From positions 1-64,000 of the forward strand of contig CAKPVJ010000008.1 in assembly GCA_934193515.1 (NCBI GenBank): DNA of 64,000 nt, read 5' to 3'. Every line of letters starts with the position of its first letter. The first letter of the stretch is position 1. Positions 34,523-43,191 of the stretch are shown one piece after another. The notes below the pieces were generated by a model. That model had not been told where the DNA came from and searched no databases. It saw nothing but the letters and a program-made list of their open reading frames with translations. The stretch comes from an uncultured Megasphaera sp. (lineage in GTDB: Bacteria; Bacillota; Negativicutes; Veillonellales; Megasphaeraceae). The translations under genes were made by a program, and so were the position numbers.

Positions 34523-35331
34523 TGTTTGCTTATGCGTTTATACAAAACGCCTTCATCGTAGCCGTACTGATTTCCTTGGTGTGCCCGTTGATTGGCATGT
34601 TTTTGGTACTGCGGCGGTATTCTATGATTGGCGATGCCTTGGCCCATGCGTCCCTGGCCGGTGTAGCTGTGGGACTGCTGCTTGATATCAACCCGATTCT
34701 CAGTGCCTTTGGCCTGACTTCTGTTTTCGGCGTCCTGATTGAAGTCCTGCGGCAGCGGTTCCGCCGCTATGCAGAGCTTATCCTGGTTATCATTTTGGCG
34801 ATTTCCGTCGGGATTGCCATTACCATCATGAGTGCCGGACTGGTCCATGCCAACGTCGAATCGTTTTTGTTCGGCAGCATGCTGACTGTTACTAAAGAAG
34901 ACGTCTGGTCTGTCGTCGCACTGAGCATCATTTCCCTGCTGACGATTATCAAACTGTATCCCCAGCTGGTGATGCTGACCTTTGATGAAGATGGTGCCAA
35001 GATTGCCGGTGTCAAGACCAAGCTCATCAATTATATTTTTGCCGTTCTCGTAGCGGCGACGATTTCCGTTGCCATTCGCATTGTCGGTATTTTGGTTATC
35101 AGCTCCCTGATTGCTCTGCCCGTAGCGACGGCGCTGCAGCTGCAGAAAGGATTTCGCCGGACGTTGGAACTGTCTGTGCTGTTTGGCTTTTTAGACATTA
35201 TTATCAGCCTGTTTATTTCGTTTTGGGCAGACGCGGCGCCTGGCGGCATTACGGCCATTACGTCGGTTGTCATGCTGCTGTTGGTCATTGCCTATAAAGA
35301 AGTCACTGCCTGCGGAGGACGACACTCATGA
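34519..35331 (+). CDS. znuB: Zinc ABC transporter permease
   Basis: Inner-membrane channel subunit of 270 residues with eight or so hydrophobic segments, of the ABC-3 family (GDALAHASLAGVAVG near 45, GILVISSLIALPVATALQL near 190). It overlaps both neighbours by four bases, typical for tight translational coupling of ZnuC, ZnuB and the regulator. Confidence 0.94.
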   Translation: MMFAYAFIQNAFIVAVLISLVCPLIGMFLVLRRYSMIGDALAHASLAGVAVGLLLDINPILSAFGLTSVFGVLIEVLRQRFRRYAELILVIILAISVGIAITIMSAGLVHANVESFLFGSMLTVTKEDVWSVVALSIISLLTIIKLYPQLVMLTFDEDGAKIAGVKTKLINYIFAVLVAATISVAIRIVGILVISSLIALPVATALQLQKGFRRTLELSVLFGFLDIIISLFISFWADAAPGGITAITSVVMLLLVIAYKEVTACGGRHS

Positions 35332-35777
35332 GTGAAAAAACGGATTTTGGAGCTTATTTACATCGCTACGGCATGAAACATACCAAAGCCCGCAGTGAAA
35401 TTCTGCAAATGCTGATTGCCAAAGCCGGCGTGCTGACGCCGGACGGTATCTATCAAGACTTGCTGCTGCAGGGAGAAAAAATTAACGTGTCTACGATTTA
35501 CCGTATTTTGGAGCTGTTTACAGCCAAAGGCCTGACCGAGAAGACCTATCTGCCGGATATTCGCAAATACGGCTTTTCCCTGCGTTCTGTAGGGCATCAG
35601 CACCGCTTAATTTGCCTGTGCTGCCACAAGATTGTAGAACTGCCGCACTGCCCGCTTACGGCCTTTGAACAGGAAGTCGCCCAAGAAACGCAGTTTGAAG
35701 TCGTAGGACATCAGCTGGAATTATACGGATACTGCCCGGCCTGCCAAAAAAAACGGCAGGATACGCAGCATACATAA
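35328..35777 (+). CDS. zur: Fur-family regulator, probably Zur
   Basis: A 149-residue metal-dependent repressor. N-terminal winged helix (about 1-85, with MKHTKARSEILQML and NVSTIYRILELF), then a dimerisation domain with HQHRLICLCCHKIVELPHCP and a final CPACQ: two C-x2-C pairs, the structural zinc site of the Fur family. It closes the zinc-import operon, which with the two AT-rich dyads upstream makes zinc the likely signal. PerR or Fur identity cannot be excluded from sequence alone. Confidence 0.85.
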   Translation: MSEKTDFGAYLHRYGMKHTKARSEILQMLIAKAGVLTPDGIYQDLLLQGEKINVSTIYRILELFTAKGLTEKTYLPDIRKYGFSLRSVGHQHRLICLCCHKIVELPHCPLTAFEQEVAQETQFEVVGHQLELYGYCPACQKKRQDTQHT

Positions 35778-35792
35778 AGGAGTGGTTTAAAG

Positions 35793-36563
35793 ATGAATCT
35801 GCATACAAACTGGCTGCGACAGCAGAAAGAAAAACGCCTGCAGCAGCCGCTCAATCTTTCGGTGTTTTGTCAGCCGCTGGGAGATACCGAAGCCTTTACG
35901 GACAACGAACGCTGCATGCCGTCGGCAAGCCTGATTAAAATACCGATTATGATTCAGGCCTTTCGCCAGGCCGGCAGCGGCAGGATTTCTTTTGATACGG
36001 TGCTGCCGCTGCATCAGCCCGTAGACGGCGGTTCCTTTGGTGAAAAGCCGGAAGGGACGCCGGTCACTGTGCGGGAACTGGTACAACACATGATTGTAGA
36101 AAGCGACAATACCTGTACCAATATGCTCATCGATTTGCTGGGCATGGAAGCGATCAATGAAGAAATTGCTCGGCAGGGCATGACGCAAACCATACTGCAG
36201 CGGAAAATGATGGATTTTGATGCGGCGAAAGCCGGGCGGGAAAACAAAACAACGCCCAGCGATATGGGACATGTCCTCCTGCGGTTGGCTCAGGGACGCT
36301 GTTTGGAACCGCAGGAAGATGCTGCAATGCGGCAGATTCTTTCCCAGCAGGAAGATAACTGCATCCTGCCGGCACAGATTCCCCATACAGTCCGCGTAGA
36401 CCACAAAACAGGAGAGCTGGACGGTTTATACCACGACTGCGGCATCATTTGGAAAGAAAACGCGCCCTATGTCTGCTGCCTGATGGCAGACGGCATTGCC
36501 GATGAAGCCCAAGCTCTTTCTGATTTGTCTTATTTGGCACGGGATATATACGATCGGATGTAA
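35793..36563 (+). CDS. Class A beta-lactamase-fold serine hydrolase without signal peptide
   Basis: 256 residues, starting 15 bases after zur with AAAGGAG at the right distance, so probably co-transcribed. Active-site motifs of the family are present: S-x-x-K in SLIK (Ser46, Lys49), S-D-N in ESDNTCTN, and KTG in HKTGELDG. The omega-loop stretch RKMMDFDAAKAGREN lacks the usual E-x-x-L-N deacylation Glu. There is no signal peptide, so the protein seems cytoplasmic. A true beta-lactamase is unlikely; an esterase or peptidase acting inside the cell is more likely. Confidence 0.75.
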   Translation: MNLHTNWLRQQKEKRLQQPLNLSVFCQPLGDTEAFTDNERCMPSASLIKIPIMIQAFRQAGSGRISFDTVLPLHQPVDGGSFGEKPEGTPVTVRELVQHMIVESDNTCTNMLIDLLGMEAINEEIARQGMTQTILQRKMMDFDAAKAGRENKTTPSDMGHVLLRLAQGRCLEPQEDAAMRQILSQQEDNCILPAQIPHTVRVDHKTGELDGLYHDCGIIWKENAPYVCCLMADGIADEAQALSDLSYLARDIYDRM

Positions 36564-36667
36564 TTAGATATATACATATGTATATATAAAAACAATATGA
36601 AAAAAAGAAGACCTGTTGCATGAAATGTTTTTCGTCATGACTGCGGCAAACGACAATAAAAAAAAAG

Positions 36668-36719
36668 GTGGCTGCAACAAAATGAGAATTTTTAGTTCAT
36701 TTTGTCACAGCCACTTTTT
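36668..36719. terminator. Terminator between the serine hydrolase and nitroreductase genes
   Basis: GTGGCTG (36668-36674) and CAGCCAC (36708-36714), with a long inner stem AAAATGA/TCATTTT, flanked by A6 and T5. It can serve both converging genes. The remaining bases to 36857 show nothing else. Confidence 0.85.
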
Positions 36720-36857
36720 ACTATACTATTTTACGTACATAGTTTGCAGCATTACGATTCATTTTCGTCAAACTACAAACTTTTAAAGGAAGAGCATGGT
36801 GCATGATTGCAAAAAGCAGTATGCTGCCACTCTTTCTTCTTCGTGCCGTGTGAGCGG

Positions 36858-37385
36858 TTAGCGAACGTATTTGACAAAGTCTGCCTTGCGCGGCTTAGGC
36901 GGAGCAGCTGGTTTGGCGGCATAGCCGACGATGCAGTGGCCGATGCCGACGAGGTGTTCCGGCAGGCCCCATTTTTGGAGCAGTGCTTTGCCTTCGGGCG
37001 ATTCAAATTCTTCTTTGGCTCGGTTAATCCAGCAGGAGCCAAGCCCCAGTGATGCGGCAGCGTTCATAAGATTTCCCATGACCAAGCAGCCGTCAGACCA
37101 ATAATTGACCGGAGAAATCTGCGGGTCGGACAAGACGACGATAATCGTAGGCGCGCCGTACATCGGGTCTGCGTCACTCCCCAAAATCTTGGCATTCATT
37201 GCCGACAGCTGGGCAATCGTGTCTTTGTCCTGGACGACGACCATCGTCACAGGCTGCATGCTCTTGCCGGTAGCCGCATATTCACCGGCTTTCAAAATAA
37301 GCTGCAAATCTTCGTCTGAAATCTGCTGGTTCGTATAGCTGCGAATACTGCGGCGGTTGATCAAGGTTTGTATTGTTTCATTCAT
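36858..37385 (-). CDS. Nitroreductase-family protein
   Basis: FMN-dependent oxidoreductase of 175 residues. N-terminal INRRSIRSYTNQQISDEDL and AATGKSMQPVTMVVV (FMN-phosphate contact region), central NLMNAAASLGLGSCWINRA, and C-terminal IVGYAAKPAAPPKPRK are typical of the short nitroreductases. AAAGGAG precedes the ATG at 37385. Physiological substrate unknown. It stands alone, convergent with the zinc operon and divergent from the mla operon. Confidence 0.88.
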   Translation of the reverse strand: MNETIQTLINRRSIRSYTNQQISDEDLQLILKAGEYAATGKSMQPVTMVVVQDKDTIAQLSAMNAKILGSDADPMYGAPTIIVVLSDPQISPVNYWSDGCLVMGNLMNAAASLGLGSCWINRAKEEFESPEGKALLQKWGLPEHLVGIGHCIVGYAAKPAAPPKPRKADFVKYVR

Positions 37386-37623
37386 TTGGCGTCACTCCTT
37401 TGTCATATTGACAGCGTACATCATGCAGCGAATTATTATATTAAGTATTATATCATACAGGTTGTCATTAAAAAAAAATAAAAAATACCGATGCGTGAAA
37501 ATGACGGTATAAAGCGTATTTTTTCTTGCCAATTTGATGATAAAATGCTATTATCTTACTTGTAGAAAACTCAAAACGGGTTTTAAGTTTTCTTACAGTT
37601 TTTTAACAATTACAGACATTCGT

Positions 37624-37651
37624 TTTACTTTACGATAGAGTATGGTATAGT
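37624..37651 (+). promoter_or_regulatory. Promoter of the mla operon
   Basis: TTTACT (37624-37629), 16 bases, TATAGT (37646-37651), 43 bases before mlaE. It is the only promoter-like pair I see before the envelope block. The rest of 37386-37693 is AT-rich with no gene. Confidence 0.5.
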
Positions 37652-37693
37652 AAAATAGAGGAACGAAGGAAGTTTTGGGAGGAGTGGTAGTCT

Positions 37694-38458
37694 GTGCAGC
37701 ATGTATTGGAAAAAATAGGCGGCTTTACACTTCATGTATTTGAAGAAATAGGCGTCCTTTCCATTTTATTCATGCAGACACTGCGGCAGCTTCCCAAGAT
37801 TCAGCGTCGATTGACAGTGGCCCAAATGGCGCATCTCGGCGTCAATTCCCTACCGATTGTCAGCCTGACCCTGCTCTTTGCCGGCATGGTCATGACGCTG
37901 CAGATTGTCGATATTCTGCTTCGCTACGGCGCTCAATCTACTTTGGGCGGCATTATGTCCATCGCCATGGGGCGGGAATTAGGCCCGATTTTGACCGGCG
38001 TAGTCGTGGCAGGACGCGTAGGGGCCGCCATGACGGCGGAACTGGGAACGATGAAAGTTACCGAACAGATTGATGCCCTGCGCTGTATGGCAGTCAATCC
38101 CGTCGCATACCTGGTAGTGCCTCGGTTTGCAGCCTGTGTCATTATGGTGCCTATGCTGGCGTTTTACGGCTACCTGATTGGGACAGCCGGCGGCTATGCC
38201 GTCGCGGTGTTTGGTGCCGGGCTGACGCATTTTTCGTATATCAACTCTATCGAGTTGTTTACGGCTGTCAGCGACGTAGTCTACGGGCTGATAAAAGCCA
38301 TGTTTTTTGGCGGCATTATCGCTCTGATTGCCTGCTATGAAGGCATGCATGCCAAAAGCGGCGCCGAAGGCGTCGGGCAGGCGACGACGCGCTCTGTCGT
38401 GACCTCTATTATTTTTATTTTTATCTGTAATTATTTGTTATCCATTATTTTATACTAG
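37694..38458 (+). CDS. mlaE: Phospholipid-transport ABC permease MlaE
   Basis: Inner-membrane permease of the Mla system that moves phospholipids between inner and outer membranes. 254 residues with five to six hydrophobic segments and the family motifs ELGPILTGVVVAGRVGAAM (near 98) and AELGTMKVTEQIDALRCM. GTG is the start, after GGGAGGAG at eight bases. mlaF starts nine bases after the end, so this opens the envelope operon. Confidence 0.94.
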   Translation: MQHVLEKIGGFTLHVFEEIGVLSILFMQTLRQLPKIQRRLTVAQMAHLGVNSLPIVSLTLLFAGMVMTLQIVDILLRYGAQSTLGGIMSIAMGRELGPILTGVVVAGRVGAAMTAELGTMKVTEQIDALRCMAVNPVAYLVVPRFAACVIMVPMLAFYGYLIGTAGGYAVAVFGAGLTHFSYINSIELFTAVSDVVYGLIKAMFFGGIIALIACYEGMHAKSGAEGVGQATTRSVVTSIIFIFICNYLLSIILY

Positions 38459-38466
38459 GAGAGCCT

Positions 38467-39219
38467 ATGATTCGATTGCGTAATGTGACCGTCGCATATG
38501 GAGAACGCGTGGTGCTCGATCACATTGATTTAGACATTTATGATGGCGAGACCTTGGCGATACTGGGAGCGAGCGGCTCCGGCAAAAGTACGATACTGCG
38601 CCTGATTATCGGCCTGCAAAAGCCGACAAGCGGCAGTATTTGGATTCATGGCGAAGACATTACGCAATATACAGAAGAAGAAATGGACGACGTACGGCGG
38701 CAGATGGGCATGGTCTTTCAATACTCTGCCCTGTTTGACTCCCTGACAGTCGGCGAAAATGTAGCCTTTGGCCCGCGGCAGCGCACCAAGTATACAGAAG
38801 AAAAAATACAAGCCATTGTCAAAGACAAATTGCATCTGGTCGGTTTGGACGGCATCGAGCAAATGATGCCCAATGACTTGTCCGGCGGTATGAAAAAACG
38901 GGTCAGCCTGGCGAGAGCCATTGCGCTGGACCCCAAAGTGATTTTGTACGATGAACCGACAGCCGGGCTGGACCCGCTGCGGTGCCGGGATATCAATCAC
39001 CTGATTGTCAGCATGCAGCATCATCTCCGAGCGACGTCCGTTCTCGTGACGCATGATATGACTTCCGCTTTTGCCGTAGCCGACAGGCTGGCTTTTTTGC
39101 AGGATGGCCGGTTTCGCCTTATTGCATCCAAAGAGGAATTCAGACATACGCAGGACCAGGAAGTGCAGCAGTTTATTCACGGCGGCGAGCTTCCCGGAGA
39201 AAGTGAGACAACAATATGA
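38467..39219 (+). CDS. mlaF: Phospholipid-transport ABC ATPase MlaF
   Basis: ATPase of the Mla transporter, 250 residues. Walker A GASGSGKST (near 36), Q-loop MVFQYSALFDSLTV (typical of MlaF/Ttg2A), signature LSGGMKKRVSLARA, Walker B ILYDEPTAGLDP, and the switch His in VTHDM. Its stop overlaps the start of mlaD by four bases. Confidence 0.95.
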   Translation: MIRLRNVTVAYGERVVLDHIDLDIYDGETLAILGASGSGKSTILRLIIGLQKPTSGSIWIHGEDITQYTEEEMDDVRRQMGMVFQYSALFDSLTVGENVAFGPRQRTKYTEEKIQAIVKDKLHLVGLDGIEQMMPNDLSGGMKKRVSLARAIALDPKVILYDEPTAGLDPLRCRDINHLIVSMQHHLRATSVLVTHDMTSAFAVADRLAFLQDGRFRLIASKEEFRHTQDQEVQQFIHGGELPGESETTI

Positions 39220-40451
39220 AATGGAGTACAGAAGCAAAAGTTGGATTTGTCACCTTGCTTGCTATCCTTCTTTTCACAGGTGTAGTCCTCAGTTTGGCAC
39301 ACGTAGAAATTTTTGGCAAACCAGGTTTTCAAGTACATACGGTATTTAAAGATGCCAACGGCCTGCAAAAAGGAAATTCCGTGCGTTATGTAGGCGTTAC
39401 CGTCGGCAAAGTCGAAAAAGTCACGCCGTCGCGTGACGGTGTCGATGTATTGATGCGTCTGGACAAAGACATAGAAGTGCCGCGGGATTCCAAAGTCGCC
39501 ATTACGACAGACGGCCTGCTGGGTGAAAAAATCGTAGCCATTACACCGGGAAAAGACAAAAATCATATATTGGCAGACGGTGATACGATTGACGGCAATA
39601 CGGGGCAGACCATGGATGATGTCATGGACAATGCCAACACGCTGATCAACGGCGCCAATGACATGGTCAAAAATATCAATGCCGTTATCGGCGACGCCAA
39701 CACGCAGAACGCGATGCGCGGCACCATTCAAAATATCGAAGCGATTACAGGCAAAACCAGCGGCATGATGGATGCCAATGCCGGCAATATTCAGCAGATG
39801 ACAGCCAACATGGCAGCGATAACCTCGCAGATGAATGAATCTATGCAGCGCTTTGACGGCGACGGCAGCACATCGGACAATGTACGCCAAATGGCAGCCA
39901 ACATGAAACAAATTACAGACCGCTTTGACCGCGTGGCCCATTCCATGGAAGATATGACGACAGACCCGCAGAGCAAAGCAGACATCCAAACGACTCTGCA
40001 CAACACGGCGGCGATTACTACCAAAGTCAATAAAATCCTCGGCGGCGGCAGCGGCATCGATGTCCAAGGCGAAGGCGGCCTGTTGTATAACCATACCAAA
40101 GGGGAAACAGGTGTGCATGTAAATTTTAGGGTGTACCGTGACAATAGCTTTGCTCAGATAGGCGCAGAAAATATTGGAAACGGTACGGGCCTCAATTTGC
40201 AGTATGGCCGCCGCGGTTCGTTGTTTGACTGCCGTGCAGGTCTCATCAACGGCGATTTGGGTGCCGGCGTGGACTTTTTCCATGACGGGCCGTTTCGCCT
40301 CAGCTTGGAAGGGTATAATCCCAATGACTGGCGGTATCGCCTCAAAGCGCAGTACCGCATCATGCCTGACGTGTATCTGTTCGGGCAGTTTACCCATCCG
40401 TTCAGCCGAAGGGATGGCGGCAATTATTATGGTATTAACTATGTATTTTAG
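39216..40451 (+). CDS. mlaD: MlaD with C-terminal beta-barrel-like domain
   Basis: Lipid-binding MCE protein anchored in the inner membrane. 411 residues: membrane anchor (about 8-28), one MCE domain (about 37-118, FKDANGLQKGNSVRYVGVTVGKV), a long helical region with Asn/Met/Thr-rich heptads (about 125-275), then a strand-rich part (about 285-411) of alternating residues ending in YYGINYVF, an aromatic C-terminus as in outer-membrane proteins. Proteobacterial MlaD lacks the last part. A fused barrel that bridges both membranes has been described for Veillonella; this is the same type. Confidence 0.88.
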   Translation: MKWSTEAKVGFVTLLAILLFTGVVLSLAHVEIFGKPGFQVHTVFKDANGLQKGNSVRYVGVTVGKVEKVTPSRDGVDVLMRLDKDIEVPRDSKVAITTDGLLGEKIVAITPGKDKNHILADGDTIDGNTGQTMDDVMDNANTLINGANDMVKNINAVIGDANTQNAMRGTIQNIEAITGKTSGMMDANAGNIQQMTANMAAITSQMNESMQRFDGDGSTSDNVRQMAANMKQITDRFDRVAHSMEDMTTDPQSKADIQTTLHNTAAITTKVNKILGGGSGIDVQGEGGLLYNHTKGETGVHVNFRVYRDNSFAQIGAENIGNGTGLNLQYGRRGSLFDCRAGLINGDLGAGVDFFHDGPFRLSLEGYNPNDWRYRLKAQYRIMPDVYLFGQFTHPFSRRDGGNYYGINYVF

Positions 40452-40514
40452 GATACAGATTTCACAATATACACAGCAAGACGATAGAATAGACTAATGA
40501 TGGGGGTACCCAAG

Positions 40515-42104
40515 ATGAACAAGAAGTTGTACAGAAACATACTCATCGCTATGATGGTTTCGACATTAGGAACAGCAGCTGTATCTGCGGCAGATACCGT
40601 AGTTCCTGTAGATTTGGCACGTGTAGAAGCACAGACAGCCAGCACGCCGAAAAAGGCAAAAGCTGTAAAACAAACGAAAAAATCCAATGTAAAACCGGCC
40701 GTACAGACAGCGCAGACCGTGCGTCCTGTCGATATTACGCCGGAACTGCGCGAAGAATTGGCACAGCAGATTGCCGAAACGACGGCACAGCATGCAGAAA
40801 AAGCAGCAGCGCAGCGCGCCAAGACGAACGAAGTCGACCCGGTAATTACCGTCGGCCGCGTATCGCCCAATCAGGCTGTCGATTTGACCCTGCCCAAGAC
40901 CGTACAGATGGCACTGGATTATAACCGCGACATCAAAGTAGCCGGCTATGACCTGAAGAGCGCAGAATACGCCATTAATGAAGCTAAGGCCGGTAAAATG
41001 CCGAGCGTAAGCTATAAATTTGACGCCAGCCACGCCAGCAAAGTATCCATGGGCAGTGACCATAACAGCTTTGGCAACGGCTTGAGCGTAGAACTGCCGA
41101 TTTATACAGGCGGCAAAGTAGAAGGGGCGATTGCCTCGGCAAAACTGGGCAAAACGTCAGCGCAGGAAGAAGTGCTTCGTACAGAACAAGCTACGAAACT
41201 GGCAGCCGTCAAAGGCTATTTCGATTTGCTGATGAAAGAACAAAAACGGGACGTTGCCAACGAAGCCGTCACCAACTACCAGACCCATTTGGACAACGCG
41301 ACGGCGCAGTACAATGTCGGCACCGTAGCCAAGATTGATGTCTTGTCTTCAGGGGTAGATTTAGCGAATGCCAAATCCAACGCCGTGGCTGCCGGCAATG
41401 ACGTTGCCAATGCCGAAGCCAACCTGAACAACATTTTGGGACTGCCGCTGCAGACGAAGCTCGTCTTGGCAGATCACAAACTTCCTTTTGACCAGTACAA
41501 CATTTCGTTGCAGGAAGCTTTGGATTACGCCATGAAATACCGTCCGGAAGTACTGCAGGCAGCCTTGAGCGTACAGCAGGCCGAAGAACAGATTACGATT
41601 GACAATGCTGGTAACAAGCCGACCGTCGCAGTCAGTGCCGGCCAAAACTGGGCAGACACATCCTTCCCCGGTACGAGCAACAATAAAGGCTGGAACGTAG
41701 CCGGCGGCGTTACTTTTAAATTCTTCGACGGCGGCGCTACCAATGCCAAAGTAGCCCAAGCTAAACAAGCCTTGCTGAAAGCCCGCGAAACGGAACAAAA
41801 AACACGGGAAACCGTACAGCTGGCAGTCAAACAGGCTTACCTCAACATTCAGGCAGCCGCGCAGTCTGTCGAAGCGACAAGAGCTGCTGTAGACCAGGCG
41901 GAAGAAAGCTTTAAAATCGCCCGCGTCCGCTATCAAGCCGGCGTCGGCACCAATACGGACGTACTGGATGCACAGTACAAACTGAACACGACAAAGAACA
42001 ACCATATCGAAGCCCTCTACAATTATAACGTCGGCATTGCCCAGCTGGAACAAGCCATGGGCGTCGATGTTCGCTCCGGTGTTGTTCATCCGTCGCTTAA
42101 ATAA
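40515..42104 (+). CDS. tolC: TolC-family outer-membrane efflux protein
   Basis: Trimeric export duct in the outer membrane. 529 residues: signal peptide (1-25, cleavage after AAVSA), an Ala/Thr/Lys-rich stretch (30-115), then two outer-membrane efflux protein repeats (about 120-320 and 330-520), with DLTLPKTVQMALDYNRDIKVAGYD at the start of the first. ATG 40515, after GGGGGT, fits the signal peptide better than an ATG six codons earlier. It lies 63 bases after mlaD. No efflux pump subunits are adjacent. Confidence 0.9.
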   Translation: MNKKLYRNILIAMMVSTLGTAAVSAADTVVPVDLARVEAQTASTPKKAKAVKQTKKSNVKPAVQTAQTVRPVDITPELREELAQQIAETTAQHAEKAAAQRAKTNEVDPVITVGRVSPNQAVDLTLPKTVQMALDYNRDIKVAGYDLKSAEYAINEAKAGKMPSVSYKFDASHASKVSMGSDHNSFGNGLSVELPIYTGGKVEGAIASAKLGKTSAQEEVLRTEQATKLAAVKGYFDLLMKEQKRDVANEAVTNYQTHLDNATAQYNVGTVAKIDVLSSGVDLANAKSNAVAAGNDVANAEANLNNILGLPLQTKLVLADHKLPFDQYNISLQEALDYAMKYRPEVLQAALSVQQAEEQITIDNAGNKPTVAVSAGQNWADTSFPGTSNNKGWNVAGGVTFKFFDGGATNAKVAQAKQALLKARETEQKTRETVQLAVKQAYLNIQAAAQSVEATRAAVDQAEESFKIARVRYQAGVGTNTDVLDAQYKLNTTKNNHIEALYNYNVGIAQLEQAMGVDVRSGVVHPSLK

Positions 42105-42131
42105 AAGTAAGTTATAAAAGTTTATATAGAA

Positions 42132-42164
42132 AGAGTGCAGGGAATTGTCCCTGTGCTCTTTTTT
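42132..42164 (+). terminator. Terminator after tolC
   Basis: CAGGGA (42138-42143) and TCCCTG (42148-42153), extended by GAGTG/TGCTC with a mismatch, then T6. It probably ends the mla-tolC transcript. Confidence 0.65.
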
Positions 42165-43050
42165 CTAGTAAATTTGCCGTTTACATTGGCTGTAGGGAAG
42201 AATCCCTCTGCCCCTCATTTGTCCATTCTTTTTCGAGCCGCCGAAAAAGAAAATTGTGTCGCAGTGGAGTGTCTCCCTGTGCCCCTCTTTTTTCTGGTAA
42301 ACGTACCGTTTACATATGCTACGTACTTTTTCTTTCTGTGCGACCAGAAAGAAAAAGTACCAAAAAGAAAGAAGTCGCCGCCCAAAACGGACTTAGCCTT
42401 ACGGAGTTTGCCGATGACGGCGCGGCAAATTCGCTTCGCTCAGATGCCGCTTGAATCCGTCATCGGCAAACTCCGTATCCGGTCTTCGACCGGTCGGCAC
42501 GCTCGTAACGGGCGGTGTTGGCAGTCATGCAGGATAGATTTCGCTTGGTTGCCGGGAAAACACATCAGCCAAAAAATGTTAGCAAACATAGGCTTATCTA
42601 TGCTAATGCAATAGGTCGTATTGCTTCATCATACACAATAATAAAAAAAGAAACATGCAGAAATATCGCTAACACATAAATGATAAATGGTTTTTCAGCA
42701 TACATGTATTCTGTAATTGTTTGCATTTGTCTTCAAGCCGCCCCGTTACGGGAATGACTGGTTGTGCGGCTTTGCCGCACAATGAGAATGGGTGGCATTG
42801 CGTTAAAAATGGGCGTTTTGTTTGAGCGCAGCGAGTTTCGCCCATTTAGCAATGACGGACATTCTCAAAGGAATGGGAGTTTCGGGCGGCCGCCTTTTTC
42901 TTGATTCGTTCTTTTTCGGCGGCACGAAAAAGAATGAATAGATGAGGGGCAGAGGGATACGTCCCAGTGTTCTGGCCGCGCAGAAAGAAAAAGTATATAG
43001 CCAATGTAAACGGCACGTTTACTAAGAAAAATGGGTACAGGGCCCCCTCC
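42151..43050. repeat. Intergenic mosaic repeat island
   Basis: About 0.9 kb without a credible gene, built from repeated and inverted modules. Module 1 (GTAAA, then CCGTTTACAT, with C-T-rich sides) occurs at 42169-42188, 42296-42315 and, inverted, 43002-43025. Module 2 (CCCTCTGCCCCTCAT then TTCTTTTTCG and GCCGCCGAAAAAGAA) occurs at 42204-42252 and inverted at 42908-42956. Module 3 (TACTTTTTCTTTCTG) occurs at 42324-42338, inverted at 42346-42360 and 42981-42995. The outer parts thus form a large imperfect inverted repeat about 700-800 bases apart. No transposase gene is inside. Confidence 0.75.
42402..42475. repeat. Perfect 19-bp inverted repeat inside the island
   Basis: CGGAGTTTGCCGATGACGG (42402-42420) is exactly complementary to 42457-42475. 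The 36-base centre holds a smaller GCGGCA/TGCCGC stem. A second small hairpin, TTGTGCGGC/GCCGCACAA, lies near 42762-42782. These look like REP-type units. No T-run follows, so it is not a plain terminator. Confidence 0.85.
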
Positions 43051-43191
43051 CTTTCTCCTAAAAATGTAACAGTTTTTTAACAATTTCTGTAAGATGGGGT
43101 TTCTTAGATAATATTTCTTGCTTTTACATATCAGCCTAGGTAGAATAAAAGGAGAATGTCTATTTATATATCGCAATCATAGGAGTTTGCT

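Noticed and set aside
35793..36563. Beta-lactam resistance gene
   Set aside because: The active-site Ser, Lys and KTG are present, but there is no signal peptide and no omega-loop Glu, so resistance is not supported.
39177..40397. 406-codon minus-strand frame opposite mlaD
   Set aside because: Shadow of a clear MCE gene with no start signal of its own and no known motif.
42402..42475. The 19-bp inverted repeat as a rho-independent terminator
   Set aside because: No T-run follows on either strand, and the loop is long and itself structured; it fits a REP-type unit better.
42135..42614. 159-codon plus-strand frame within the repeat island
   Set aside because: It runs from the tolC terminator through repeat modules and hairpins. 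Its repeated LFFLVN(L/V)PFT segments are translations of the DNA repeat, and no ribosome-binding site precedes it.
42151..43050. CRISPR array in the repeat-rich island
   Set aside because: The repeats are few, inverted, unequally spaced and of differing length; no cas gene is near.
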